A stretch of DNA of 64,000 nucleotides. Source: CAZPRY01 sp964589175. Its GTDB lineage: Bacteria > Fidelibacterota > UBA2242. The stretch is from positions 1 to 64,000 of the forward strand of contig CAZPRY010000003.1 in NCBI GenBank assembly GCA_964589175.1, written 5' to 3'. Position 1 is the stretch's first letter, and the number at the start of each line of letters is the position of its first letter. Of the stretch, positions 1-8,779 are shown one piece after another. Both the position numbers and the translations under genes were made by a program. The notes under the pieces were generated by a model, which was not told the origin of the DNA, searched no databases, and saw only the letters and a list, made by a program, of their open reading frames with translations.

Positions 1-878
1 CTGAAAATCTATGCCCTTCATGCTTCAAGTTGGTACGCATTATGACGATGAACCAAAAATATAAAGTTGGGAAGGCAATTACTGTAGCCATGATTCAATC
101 GCTTACTCGAAGCTGTGAAATTGATAAAATTGCGAATAGTTTTGGAACAATAATCGTAGACGAGTGCCATCATATTCCAGCTAAATCATTCAGGGAGACA
201 ATCATCAATTTCAACTCGTTTTATTTATATGGTTTAACAGCCACACCAAAACGTAAGAATAACGATGAGAAGTTGATATATGTCTACATTGGAAATATAC
301 TGTATCATGCCGAACAGAAGGAACAAATTCAACAATGTAAAACCAAAGCAGAAATCAACATTAGAGAAACCACTCTTTATGCCCCTTTCGATTATAAAAT
401 TGATAAATACGAAACTATTTCACGAATCCTGATACATGATACGCACCGAAATTCGCTTATAATTGAAGATATTGAGAAAAATGTTGGACGTTTTAAAACA
501 ATCTTAGTCTTAACCGAACGAAAAGCCCATGTAGAGATATTAAACCTTTACCTTAAAGATAAATTCGAAACGATTACCATACATGGCGATGATTCTGAAA
601 GCAATCGGAAAAGCAAAATTGAACAATTAATACAAGGCCACTACAAAATTGTAGTTTCTACTGGCCAATATTTTGGGGAAGGTGTTGACGTTGACAATTT
701 AGAATGCCTCTTTATCGTTTATCCATTTGCTTTCGAAGGAAAATTAGTCCAATACATTGGCCGCATTCAACGTTCAGGAAAACCTCCTGTGATTTTTGAT
801 TACAGAGACATAAAAATTGATTACTTTGATAAAATGTTTAAACAACGAAATAGATATTACAAAAAACTTTTAAAATAA
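1..878 (+). CDS. SF2 DEAD/DEAH-type helicase, 5' end missing
   Basis: The reading frame is open to the left window edge, so this is the C-terminal part (at least 282 residues) of a longer protein. Helicase motifs in order: DECHH (motif II), GLTATP (motif III), a VLTERKAHVEIL strand of the second RecA domain, STGQYFGEGVD (motif V) and QYIGRIQR (motif VI). The order fits a superfamily 2 ATPase that translocates on nucleic acid. From memory, the stretch from DECHH to the C-terminus closely resembles the helicase half of the TOTE-type primase-helicase proteins; that subfamily assignment is inference. The stop lies 4 nt before the next gene, so the two are probably co-transcribed. Codon use is A+T-rich, unlike the window from 3160 on. 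Confidence 0.85.
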   Translation, partial: ENLCPSCFKLVRIMTMNQKYKVGKAITVAMIQSLTRSCEIDKIANSFGTIIVDECHHIPAKSFRETIINFNSFYLYGLTATPKRKNNDEKLIYVYIGNILYHAEQKEQIQQCKTKAEINIRETTLYAPFDYKIDKYETISRILIHDTHRNSLIIEDIEKNVGRFKTILVLTERKAHVEILNLYLKDKFETITIHGDDSESNRKSKIEQLIQGHYKIVVSTGQYFGEGVDVDNLECLFIVYPFAFEGKLVQYIGRIQRSGKPPVIFDYRDIKIDYFDKMFKQRNRYYKKLLK

Positions 879-882
879 AGAT

Positions 883-2199
883 ATGTCTGAGAACCAAAAT
901 ATTGAATACAAAGAATCGTGGCGTGATGAATACCTGAAATGGATTTGCGGATTTGCAAATGCTAACGGGGGAAGGATTTTTATTGGTAAAAATGATTCAG
1001 GGGAAGTTGTAGGCCTTAAAGATGCCAATAAATTGCTTAAGGATATACCTAACAAAGTTAAAGACATTTTAGGTATTTTGGTTGATGTGAACCTGCATCA
1101 AACAGATAAAGGAGACTTCATTGAAATCATAGTAGAGAAGTATCCATATCCTGTAAATTACAAGGGGCAGTACCATTATCGGAGTGGAAGTACCAAACAG
1201 GAATTAAAAGGGGCAGCACTTGACAAATTCATGCTTCAAAGAAAAGGTAAAAAATGGGATGGCGTTCCTATGCCTCAAATTTCTGTTGAAGATTTAAAGA
1301 AGGAGACTTTTGACTTCTTCAGAAAGAAAGCTGTTAAAGCCCAGCGTATTGAAGAAGATGTTTTGACAGACACTAACGAACTTTTAATTGAAAACCTGCA
1401 ATTGAGAGAAAATGATTTTCTGAAACGTGCTGCAATTCTACTGTTTCACTCATATCCAGAGAAATTTGTAACCGGGGCTTACATCAAAATTGGATATTTT
1501 GAAACAGATGATGACCTGAAATTTCAAGATGAAGTTCATGGGAATATTTTTGAACAGGTTGAGAAAACAATGGATTTGCTTTTTACAAAATATGTCAAAT
1601 CTTCAATCAGTTACGAGGGCTTAAACAGGATTGAGACATATGAGTATCCGAAGGATGCTGTAAGAGAAGCCTTGCTAAATGCTGTTTCTCACAAAGATTA
1701 TTCAGGCGGAGTGCCCGTTCAGATAAGTGTTTACAGCGATAAATTAATCTTTTGGAACGAAGGGCAATTGCCTGAAGACTGGACAATAGAAAAACTATTG
1801 ACCAAACATCCTTCAAAGCCATACAATCCCGATATTGCAAACGCACTTTTCAGAAGTGGTTATATTGAGTCTTGGGGCAGGGGAACATTGAAGATGATTA
1901 ATGAGTGTGTTCAATTTGGCATACCAAGACCCAAATATTTTTATGATATGTCAGGTTTCTGGGTTGAGTTTAGAAAAGATATATTTAATGTTGAATACTT
2001 CAAATCACTTGGATTGAACGAAAGGCAAATACAAGCAATGAAGTACGTGAAAGAAAATGGGAAAATAACAAATAGCAAATATCAGGCAAATTATAATGTG
2101 GCAAGGAATACAGCAACTAGGGATTTAACAGAATTAGTAGAAAAAGGGCTGTTAAAATCCTCAGAATCAAAAGGAGCAGGTTCTTTTTATGAATTGTGA
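883..2199 (+). CDS. AlbA_2 (Schlafen AAA_4-like) ATP-binding protein
   Basis: This 438-residue protein has the layout of the AlbA_2 plus HATPase_c_4 family, often labelled RecG-like or putative transcriptional regulator. The N-terminal AlbA_2 domain is marked by IEYKESW and then FANANGGRIFIG at about residues 24-35. A mid-protein histidine-kinase-like ATPase region follows: EALLNAVSHKDYS (N box), then FWNEGQLPED and SWGRGTLKM (G boxes). The C-terminus is a winged-helix-like segment. Members are found in mobile and defence islands; the molecular activity of most is unknown. The gene starts 4 nt after the helicase stop and shares its A+T bias, so the two look like one acquired operon. No strong ribosome binding site is visible before the ATG. 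Confidence 0.85.
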   Translation: MSENQNIEYKESWRDEYLKWICGFANANGGRIFIGKNDSGEVVGLKDANKLLKDIPNKVKDILGILVDVNLHQTDKGDFIEIIVEKYPYPVNYKGQYHYRSGSTKQELKGAALDKFMLQRKGKKWDGVPMPQISVEDLKKETFDFFRKKAVKAQRIEEDVLTDTNELLIENLQLRENDFLKRAAILLFHSYPEKFVTGAYIKIGYFETDDDLKFQDEVHGNIFEQVEKTMDLLFTKYVKSSISYEGLNRIETYEYPKDAVREALLNAVSHKDYSGGVPVQISVYSDKLIFWNEGQLPEDWTIEKLLTKHPSKPYNPDIANALFRSGYIESWGRGTLKMINECVQFGIPRPKYFYDMSGFWVEFRKDIFNVEYFKSLGLNERQIQAMKYVKENGKITNSKYQANYNVARNTATRDLTELVEKGLLKSSESKGAGSFYEL

Positions 2200-2689
2200 A
2201 TTGCACCATAATTGCACCAATTGCACCATGAAAAGCCATCCCACAGGCGTAAGCACATTTGCAGACCACACGAGCCGACACTCACCCCAAAGGCTTGCAA
2301 AAGAGTTTCCACCTTTTCAACCCACTTTGCTAAAGGCATTTTAGCCATCGCACAAAAACAAAATAAATTTGTGCTTCATGGATACGGTAGTGCGGATTGA
2401 AACGATAGATTTGAAATAGCTAAATAAATGATAAATAATAAATTAATATAGCGAAATTCAAAAATAATGTCCGATGTCTAATAGTAGAGTTCATGAAAGA
2501 AATTCAACAAAACAGGGGTGGTTATTGACATTCTGAAAATGGTAAAACAGCATAGCATTGTACCATTTTTCACGAATTGCTATAAATGACACCAGCAGCT
2601 AACATGCGGTCATAAAACATTGGGGTTTAAGTGTTTGTTCAAAGGGATACTGCCAGATAAAGTGTGTAAACCCAGGTAATCGAAGTTAA
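2200..2689. other. A+T-rich non-coding segment with repeat-like sequence
   Basis: I see no convincing gene here. The 62-codon ORF at 2212-2400 has no ribosome binding site and atypical composition. The stretch 2215-2400 and the CAGCTAACATGCGGT motif near 2597 resemble, from memory, intergenic repeat debris common in Bacteroidetes genomes. Stops in all frames before 2690 show that the restriction-gene tail that follows has lost its body. Confidence 0.4.
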
Positions 2690-2776
2690 GTAAAAGCGAT
2701 TGACCAGATGGTTTACCAACTGTACGGTTTAAGTAAAGAAGAAATAGAAATAGTGAAAGACAGTAACAATGAATAA
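2690..2776 (+). pseudogene. C-terminal tail of a type II/IIG restriction-modification enzyme
   Basis: The frame reads VKAIDQMVYQLYGLSKEEIE and then about eight more residues to a TAA at 2774. The pattern IDQMVYxLYGLxxEEIxIV is the characteristic extreme C-terminus of Eco57I/TaqI-type N6-adenine methylase-specificity proteins. A TAA lies directly upstream in frame (2687-2689) and no methylase motifs precede it, so only the last 28 codons survive. The tail overlaps the start codon of the rhuM remnant, as in an intact ancestor where rhuM followed the restriction gene. Recognition is from the family pattern; the 5' deletion is seen directly. Confidence 0.6.
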
Positions 2777-3008
2777 TTCCGAAATCATTCTTTATACAAC
2801 CCCTGCCGGAACTGTCAAAGTTGAAGTAATTTTACAGGATGAAACGGTTTGGCTTACCCAAAAGGCCATGAGCGAGTTGTTTGGAGTGGTAAAATCGACT
2901 ATCAGCGAGCATTTATCGAATATTTACGAAAGTGATGAGCTGCAAAAAGAAGCAACTGTTCGGAAAATCCGAACAGTTCAAAACGAAGCAGGACGAGAAG
3001 TAAACCAA
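2769..3008 (+). pseudogene. rhuM: RhuM family protein, truncated N-terminal fragment
   Basis: Residues 1-80 match the N-terminus of RhuM-family proteins: IILYTTPAGTVKVEV, DETVWLTQKAMSELFGV, then a helix-turn-helix-like segment ending near VRKIRTVQNEAGREVNQ. Family members then continue with a conserved YNLDxIIxVGYRV block. Here that block is absent and the frame runs on into unrelated sequence until a stop at 3185. The break at about 3008 coincides with the change from A+T-rich island to core composition, so it is probably a deletion or insertion junction. RhuM proteins are common in mobile and restriction islands; function is poorly known. Confidence 0.7.
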
Positions 3009-3096
3009 CGCTCCAGGCAAAGCTTGCCAAAGAGTGTGGCTGTCCGAACGAACGGAAATAGACAAAAGCACGGATACCCAACATTGGGTAGCATTA

Positions 3097-3141
3097 AAAA
3101 GGTCTTCCGCTCTGCCATGGGCATACAACGGAAGACCTTTT
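3097..3141 (-). terminator. Rho-independent terminator of the Lol-like operon
   Basis: A perfect 13-bp inverted repeat, AAAAGGTCTTCCG at 3097-3109 and its complement at 3129-3141, encloses a 19-nt loop. Read on the minus strand it is followed by a short T run, directly downstream of the LolA-like gene's stop at 3160. It could also stop plus-strand transcription leaving the accessory island. Confidence 0.85.
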
Positions 3142-3159
3142 CGATTTCATTGAGCGCGG

Positions 3160-3903
3160 CTATTTCCGCAGGGCCGCCTTCGTAAATTGGTATTCGGGAA
3201 TATTGACATTGAAATCGATAGAATTGATGATATATTCCGTCCCTTCACCGCGCGAAAGCATATCCTTGAAGGTCATGCGTTTGGGAATCCAGCGCCCATC
3301 TTGGTGGAAAACCTCGTGAATTTCGGTTTTCTTGAGCAGGCGCCCGCTCTTGGTAAAACGTTCCTCTTTCAAAGGCAGCCAGCGCTCCGCATCGACCCAG
3401 ATTTTCCGGGAATGGTAGGCGACATCACTGTTATTCGCTGTCAATTCCAGCACCCAGCAATCGCGGTCGTTGTAAGTCTCCTTACCCAGTACTTTCGCAT
3501 CATAATTAGCGCGCAGCTCGTCACTTTCCATCATGTCTTCATACGACATATCGGAGCCCATTACCGATTGCTTCAGAAGATGACCTGAAATGGTTATGAT
3601 CCGGTCGCTTGGCTCCGGCGTGTAAATCCAGAGACTCTTCTCAAGTTTGAGCATTTTTTTACCTTTTTCACGGGCGGGTGCCAGGTACTCCACAAAGGCT
3701 TTTTCATCGCCCATGGACCAGGCTTTAGACTGAATCGTACGATCTCCGGTGCGGCTATGAACAATCATCGTGGACGTGCTGATGGCCTGCTCGAACACCT
3801 GGTTCCGGTCGATTCGTTGCAGGACTTCTTCGCCGGTAGGGGTTTGGGCATTAACGGTGGTCAGCAATCCTGATAAGACTATAAAAAGAAGTGCGCTTCT
3901 CAT
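3160..3903 (-). CDS. Outer membrane lipoprotein-sorting (LolA-like) periplasmic protein
   Basis: This 247-residue protein has a signal peptide (hydrophobic residues 5-15, likely cleavage after VNA at about 19). The body matches the LolA-like family typified by TP_0789: YLAPAREKGKKMLKLEKSLW, then a VMGSDMSYEDMM segment, then WVLELTA and IWVDAERWLPLKEERF. Such proteins have an open beta-sheet that carries acyl chains or lipoproteins across the periplasm. The ATG overlaps the stop of the upstream permease (ATGA at 3900-3903), so it is the last gene of the operon, followed by the terminator at 3097-3141. It likely receives substrate from the two FtsX-type permeases; the substrate is unknown. Confidence 0.85.
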   Translation of the reverse strand: MRSALLFIVLSGLLTTVNAQTPTGEEVLQRIDRNQVFEQAISTSTMIVHSRTGDRTIQSKAWSMGDEKAFVEYLAPAREKGKKMLKLEKSLWIYTPEPSDRIITISGHLLKQSVMGSDMSYEDMMESDELRANYDAKVLGKETYNDRDCWVLELTANNSDVAYHSRKIWVDAERWLPLKEERFTKSGRLLKKTEIHEVFHQDGRWIPKRMTFKDMLSRGEGTEYIINSIDFNVNIPEYQFTKAALRK

Positions 3904-5174
3904 GTTTCCAACTCCTTAAATAATGAGGCTGTCTGGCGCCTGTATATTCCGACTCCCGCCAGGGCGGTTCCCAGGGTTGTGGAAATTAAGCCGGGAAAAA
4001 CTCCAATATAAAAAGACACGGGGGTTATTTTTGCCCTGAAAACAAGGGGAATCATCATGTTGACATTTCTCATGGCCCCGCTGAGATCAAGTCCATATAC
4101 CTGCAAAAAATAGGCGCCCATCAGCCCCAGCGACGTCCCAATCACAGTACCCACTATACCAATAAAAACCGATTCATAGATCAGGGACAAATAGATATGT
4201 CTTTTCTGTTCACCAATAGCCAGCCGTACACCCACTTCACCATAGCGGCGCAAACCGCCTAAAAGTCCGGCATTCCACAGCACAATAGACATGATAATCA
4301 CAAAAATAAAAGCGATCATGCCAGCCATGTTGTTGGCCAAATCCAGGTAATCGCTGAGATTGCTTATCTCTTTCAGAGTGCCCATGACAGGTGTAAATTC
4401 ATCATGGCTATCGGTGTATTTTAAGTTAAACCTATCTACAATTTCCTGGCATTTCTCGTCATTATATATTCCATCAGGTAAATATCCCAGAATCTCACCG
4501 GCGGCATCTTCCATATTCAGGGCCAATTGAACATCGCCGATATCAGCGATCATGGCGCCACGGTCCATCATTTGGATTCCAAAACGGATCGTTCCGACCA
4601 CAGTGAAATTATATATCGCCATACTGCCATACATGCTGGAACTAAGCAGAGTGGCATCATCTCCTAACGATATCCCCAGTTTCCCGGCCAATTCATCACT
4701 GATCAGAATTTCGCCCGGTTGTTCGGGCATTCGCCCTGACACAACTGATTTAGAGATATTTAGAGTATTGATTTCAGTACTGCCGGGACTTAATAAATCC
4801 ACGCCCAAACCAACAACCATACCCTGTGATTTTGTTTCACCGTTCTCGTCAGGAATATCCAGCAAACCGCCATACTGAATCCGTTTCACCCAGGTCATAT
4901 CCGGGTATTCCTGTCTTAGCTCTTTGATGATCTCATCAACACCGGTCAGGGCCAGGTCGTTGGGCACCTGATCGGAATTATCCGCATAAGCCCGGCTCAT
5001 GATTTTTACATGCCCCGAAGAAAACCGCGCCGTTGAATCCACCATATCGGTCAGAAATCCACCCATAAACGCCTGAAAGAAAACCGTAATTAAAACACCG
5101 ATCGTCACCATGATAATGGGAAACAGGCTACGATGATGGTCCCGCAGAAGACCATTAATAATAAACTTGATCAT
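3900..5174 (-). CDS. ABC transporter permease, FtsX/LolC-MacB type (second subunit)
   Basis: I place the start at 5174, giving 424 residues, because ATGATCAAG there overlaps the upstream stop (ATGA) and the preceding in-frame codons are upstream-gene sequence in another frame. Topology is that of LolC/MacB permeases: one N-terminal membrane helix (about residues 15-40), a large periplasmic domain (about 45-270), then three helices, the first in NNMAGMIAFIFVIIMSIVLW and the last near the C-terminus. It should pair with the 5171-6343 permease and the 6357-7058 ATPase as an asymmetric heterodimer that extrudes substrate from the inner membrane rather than importing solutes. Confidence 0.9.
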   Translation of the reverse strand: MIKFIINGLLRDHHRSLFPIIMVTIGVLITVFFQAFMGGFLTDMVDSTARFSSGHVKIMSRAYADNSDQVPNDLALTGVDEIIKELRQEYPDMTWVKRIQYGGLLDIPDENGETKSQGMVVGLGVDLLSPGSTEINTLNISKSVVSGRMPEQPGEILISDELAGKLGISLGDDATLLSSSMYGSMAIYNFTVVGTIRFGIQMMDRGAMIADIGDVQLALNMEDAAGEILGYLPDGIYNDEKCQEIVDRFNLKYTDSHDEFTPVMGTLKEISNLSDYLDLANNMAGMIAFIFVIIMSIVLWNAGLLGGLRRYGEVGVRLAIGEQKRHIYLSLIYESVFIGIVGTVIGTSLGLMGAYFLQVYGLDLSGAMRNVNMMIPLVFRAKITPVSFYIGVFPGLISTTLGTALAGVGIYRRQTASLFKELET

Positions 5175-6343
5175 TGGATTTTCCCCCTTATGGCATCCGT
5201 CGGATTCATTTTTGAAATGCGGCGCGCCGGCAAATAACTCACAATTGTTGTTGTGATCAATACAATGGCCGTTGTACCCAGAACGAGTGCTACTGAATAA
5301 CTGGGATAAATGGTCTCGGCAATGGTCAGCCCGAAATCGTCGGTGCCCGCCGGCATGGACCAGCCTACAACCGCCTGAAGCCAAAGTAACGGTGCGCCGT
5401 ATATGGTTGCAAGGATCGCAGCCAGGACCGAATGCATAGCCCCTTCAACAGTAAACAACGTGACGACCTGCCGCTGGGTCATACCCAATGCGATATGGGT
5501 GCCGATTTCCTTTTGACGCCGAAATATCGATAAGACTTGCGTGTCAAAGATCGCCAGCATTGCCAGGGACATCAGTACAACGAAATAGACCGAACCGCCA
5601 ACGGATTTCATTTCGATCATTTCCCGGATTTCGGACAGCAGGAAATAATGATCTTTGAAATGCCAGCCTTGAATATCTCCTGTGAAACCGGCTTCCTGAG
5701 ATGTTGTCAAAATGGTCGCCTCGCCGGGCATACGCGCCATTTCCCGGTGTTTTTCCAGCGGAACCCAGACAATACCCAGATCCATCACCGGTACATCGGT
5801 CTTGAATATATGCACGATTTTGACTTCATCGGCGTCAAAGGTGCCATTCACATCGCGCCAGCGGATGGTTACATAATCACCGACAGCCAGCTTATTGTTA
5901 CGGGCTGTCCGCTCGCCAATTATAGATGGAATTCCGTCACTATCATTGACCAGATAGCTGGTCGGTAATTCCATAATATTTTGACCCGGACTGACTCCTC
6001 TCAAGGAAATACTCTGAATTCGTCCTTCGGGATACATGGTTGCCTGACTGATCAGAATCGGCGTCATTTTTCCCTGGTCAATAGCCGCCAACGCAGCATC
6101 AGGAATTACTCCATGACTCTCATCAATGCTAAAGGGATCATAGGGATCATAATTTTCCTGCCAGTACTGACCGCCGCCGATTTGCCAGGCTATTGTGTCC
6201 CGCCGGGCCTGCTGGTCCCAGCCGTTGATGACTCCCTTGAACCAGATGATCACCACAAATGCCAACGACAGGACGAACACATTAAGCCATGTCCGTAACC
6301 GGGCGCCCATTAAATTTCGAAAAGCTAATTTTATAGCTAACAT
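5171..6343 (-). CDS. ABC transporter permease, FtsX/LolC-MacB type (first subunit)
   Basis: This 390-residue protein starts with LAFRNLMGARLRTWLNVFVLSL, the usual cytoplasmic lead-in and first helix of FtsX-superfamily permeases. A periplasmic domain (about 45-260) and three C-terminal helices follow; the cytoplasmic coupling segment FRRQKEIGTHIALGMTQRQV is a typical ATPase contact. The tail YLPARRISKMNPTDAIRG is the classic FtsX end. The ATG lies 13 nt after the ATPase stop and the stop overlaps the next permease. Two distinct permeases plus one ATPase argue for a LolCDE-like arrangement. Confidence 0.9.
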   Translation of the reverse strand: MLAIKLAFRNLMGARLRTWLNVFVLSLAFVVIIWFKGVINGWDQQARRDTIAWQIGGGQYWQENYDPYDPFSIDESHGVIPDAALAAIDQGKMTPILISQATMYPEGRIQSISLRGVSPGQNIMELPTSYLVNDSDGIPSIIGERTARNNKLAVGDYVTIRWRDVNGTFDADEVKIVHIFKTDVPVMDLGIVWVPLEKHREMARMPGEATILTTSQEAGFTGDIQGWHFKDHYFLLSEIREMIEMKSVGGSVYFVVLMSLAMLAIFDTQVLSIFRRQKEIGTHIALGMTQRQVVTLFTVEGAMHSVLAAILATIYGAPLLWLQAVVGWSMPAGTDDFGLTIAETIYPSYSVALVLGTTAIVLITTTIVSYLPARRISKMNPTDAIRGKIQ

Positions 6344-6356
6344 GACACCCTCCCGG

Positions 6357-7058
6357 TTATTGCTTTTTGATCTGTTCGTCGTTCACCACTTTGCCATCGT
6401 CCAGGCTGATCTTGCGACGCAGGTACTGAATGACTTTCTCATCGTGAGTGGCAAAGATAAACGTGGTTTTCAGTTCCTGGTTCAGTTTTTCCATCGTTTG
6501 CAGGATATTGTGGGAATTCTTGGCATCGAGATTCGCCGTTGGTTCATCTGCCAGGACAATTTTGGGGGACTTCACCATAGCGCGGGCAATCGAGACGCGC
6601 TGGCATTCGCCGCCGGACAACTGCGCTGGTCGGGATTTACGTTTGTCCTGCAAGCCAACCCAATCCAGTGCCTGGTCCACCAGTTTGCGCCGCTCATCCT
6701 TGCTCATTTTCAATAATAGCAACGGCAGCTCTACATTTTCAAAAACATTGTACACCGGCAGCAGATTGTAAGTCTGGAAAATGAATCCGAGGGAATGGTT
6801 CCGCAGATTGGCTGACTGACGGGCAGAGAGTGAACCAACCGATAGACCCAGCACATGGGCTTCCCCATTGGTGGGCGTATCCAGCGAACCGATAATATTC
6901 AGCAAGGTCGTCTTGCCCGATCCACTGGGACCGACAAGGCCGGTGAATTCACCTTCGCCGATTGTCAGGTTGATGTCATTTAGTGCCCGAAAATGACCTC
7001 GACCCACCGGATAATCCTTGACCAAATTGGTAATCGTAATTAATTGACCGTTTTTCAT
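6357..7058 (-). CDS. ABC transporter ATP-binding protein, LolD/MacB type
   Basis: All nucleotide-binding motifs are present in 233 residues: Walker A GPSGSGKT (43-50), Q-loop FIFQTYNLLP (93-101), signature LSGGE (147-151), Walker B IVLADEP (167-173) and the H-loop in FIFATHDE. The Q-loop context and the length are typical of LolD/FtsE/MacB ATPases, which drive mechanotransmission rather than alternating-access import. The gene sits between the barrel gene and the two permeases in the same operon, with a GAGGGA ribosome-binding sequence just before the ATG. It energises transfer of the unknown substrate to the LolA-like carrier. Confidence 0.95.
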   Translation of the reverse strand: MKNGQLITITNLVKDYPVGRGHFRALNDINLTIGEGEFTGLVGPSGSGKTTLLNIIGSLDTPTNGEAHVLGLSVGSLSARQSANLRNHSLGFIFQTYNLLPVYNVFENVELPLLLLKMSKDERRKLVDQALDWVGLQDKRKSRPAQLSGGECQRVSIARAMVKSPKIVLADEPTANLDAKNSHNILQTMEKLNQELKTTFIFATHDEKVIQYLRRKISLDDGKVVNDEQIKKQ

Positions 7059-7079
7059 CTCGAATCCCTCATATTAATT

Positions 7080-8168
7080 CTAATGATTGTAAATAAGCAT
7101 CAGCTGGGCGCCGAATCCGCCGCCGGCCGAATTTATCATAGAAATTCCTGTGTCGGGGTAATGGAACAGTGCCAGGTTTATAACTATTTTATCATAACTG
7201 CGCTGCCAACTGACATACTGCAGCGCATCATGCGTTTTCCAGGAATAAAACGCCATCAGCGAAAAACTATCGAACATTCCCAGCGGGTAACTCAACATAA
7301 GCGCCGAAAATTGGGTGTCCTGTTCGAATCCGACCAGCTCGTTTGAAAATCGGTTGACCATATGTTCTGCGAGTACATACAGACCATTCCCAATCCCGAT
7401 AGTATAGTCGAGTCCCAGGGTCAGCATTTTAGTGTAATTGAAAGGACTGCCGATCTCCTGGTGCTGCACAACCGCTTCAAACCACGCGCCGACCAATACA
7501 TCCCAGCGACCGTCCAGGGCATAACGGATCTCCCGAAAATCTTGCAGCATATTATTCACTGTTCTCGTGTGTAGCGTCAGGGCCATTTCGCCCATCGGTA
7601 CTGGTGTCTGAAACCTTCCGCCGAATTCGGGTTTGTCTTTGACGCTGCCGTACAATTCGTAACCTTTGGGATCTTCGTTGCCATGCAATCCCCATAGCCA
7701 GACATTGGCGTTGTTCAGAAAATTATAGCGATAGCGAAGTCCCCAGACGCCCTCGGTAACCCGGAGCGGATCTGTTGGATTCAGGCGATCGAACCACATC
7801 AGTGAGCGCAGTAGTTGCGCCGGCCCGAAATTGATCTTTTGCAGTCCCAACTGAATCTCAGACTGAGTAGTCGCGTAACGGGCATTCAGGCGGTATAAAG
7901 TAAAATTGTCCTTCGAGATTTTTTCACCGGTTTGTAAGAATCCATGCAGCGACATTTCAATGTCAAACAAATGTGAATTTGGCCTTGTCTGAGTAAGTGT
8001 CAATTGCGGAATGTACTGCAATCCGGCATTGCCGTCCCAGCTATTCGATAAATTCATTCCCATTCCCTGTAGCGATAGTTGACCGCGGAAGTCCTTCTCG
8101 ATGGCATTCGATCGAACGGATAGAAAAACCAGCCCGATACAGAGTACAGAGAGCCGGAAAAAGATCAT
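7080..8168 (-). CDS. Outer-membrane beta-barrel protein of the Lol-like operon
   Basis: This 362-residue protein has a signal peptide (hydrophobic core about 5-18, likely cleavage after SNA near residue 22). Alternating polar/hydrophobic strands with aromatic girdles follow, for example NANVWLWGLHGN, GRWDVLVGAWFEAVVQ and FSLMAFYSWKT, down to a final strand ending LMLIYNH. That pattern is a porin-like barrel; I do not recognise a named family. Its ATG overlaps the tetR stop (ATGA at 8165-8168). Placement in one transcript with an ABC exporter and a LolA-like carrier suggests it is the outer-membrane component or the destination of the pathway; this is inference. Confidence 0.75.
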   Translation of the reverse strand: MIFFRLSVLCIGLVFLSVRSNAIEKDFRGQLSLQGMGMNLSNSWDGNAGLQYIPQLTLTQTRPNSHLFDIEMSLHGFLQTGEKISKDNFTLYRLNARYATTQSEIQLGLQKINFGPAQLLRSLMWFDRLNPTDPLRVTEGVWGLRYRYNFLNNANVWLWGLHGNEDPKGYELYGSVKDKPEFGGRFQTPVPMGEMALTLHTRTVNNMLQDFREIRYALDGRWDVLVGAWFEAVVQHQEIGSPFNYTKMLTLGLDYTIGIGNGLYVLAEHMVNRFSNELVGFEQDTQFSALMLSYPLGMFDSFSLMAFYSWKTHDALQYVSWQRSYDKIVINLALFHYPDTGISMINSAGGGFGAQLMLIYNH

Positions 8169-8755
8169 TTTTGCTCCTTTTCCGGGACCGGCATAAGACC
8201 ATAATAGAGAAAATTATTGATCTCCAGGGCGAAATCGGTATAATTTGCATATACCGCGGCCAGTTGCTCATTCTTGGCCAGTTCCATCATCATATTCACA
8301 ACCGCGAAGAAGAATTCCGGGCGGATACTCTTGCGGACCTCTCCCTTCTCCTGGGCGTTCCGGATGATTTCCATGAAGCGGATCATGACTTCACTGAATA
8401 CCCGGTTGTAGAAATCCATCAATTCGGGAACCATACTCAGGTAATCGCGGATGTACTCGGCACCCATCTGTGTCGTGGCTTCCTCTTTCAATTTCAGGAT
8501 CAGATTGACTTTTTCGGCAAATGGCACGGTTATATCGTTCAGAGCATCCAGTTTCGCCCAGCTGTCATCGATCATAATTTGCCAGAGGTGCTTGATCAGT
8601 TCATTCTTGTTGGCGAAATATTTATAGAAGGTCATCTTGCTTGAGCCGGCAGCCTGGCAGATCTCTTCCACTGTAACCTTCTTAAAACCGTACTGCTTGA
8701 AAAGTTTATCCGCTGCTTCAATAATCTGAGTCTTTTTTTTTGGTACTTTCTTCAT
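8165..8755 (-). CDS. TetR/AcrR-family transcriptional repressor
   Basis: This 196-residue protein has an N-terminal TetR helix-turn-helix: IIEAADKLFKQYGFKKVTVEEI, then QAAGSSKMTFYKYFANKNEL (about residues 11-54). The C-terminal helical ligand and dimer domain is poorly conserved, as usual. It is the promoter-proximal gene of a six-gene operon encoding an envelope transporter. Paired TACGAAT half-sites lie directly upstream (8780-8890), so autorepression relieved by a small lipophilic ligand or substrate is likely. Ligand unknown. Confidence 0.95.
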   Translation of the reverse strand: MKKVPKKKTQIIEAADKLFKQYGFKKVTVEEICQAAGSSKMTFYKYFANKNELIKHLWQIMIDDSWAKLDALNDITVPFAEKVNLILKLKEEATTQMGAEYIRDYLSMVPELMDFYNRVFSEVMIRFMEIIRNAQEKGEVRKSIRPEFFFAVVNMMMELAKNEQLAAVYANYTDFALEINNFLYYGLMPVPEKEQK

Positions 8756-8779
8756 CTTCGTTTCTCTTCTCTATCTACT

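Noticed and set aside
2212..2400. 62-codon plus-strand ORF in the accessory region
   Set aside because: No ribosome binding site, odd His/Lys-rich composition, and the DNA resembles repeat debris rather than a gene.
2590..2640. AGCTAACATGCGG...GGGGTTTAAG resembling an integron attC-type site
   Set aside because: Only a loose match to the simple-site core, no second half with proper complementarity, and no integrase or cassette array nearby.
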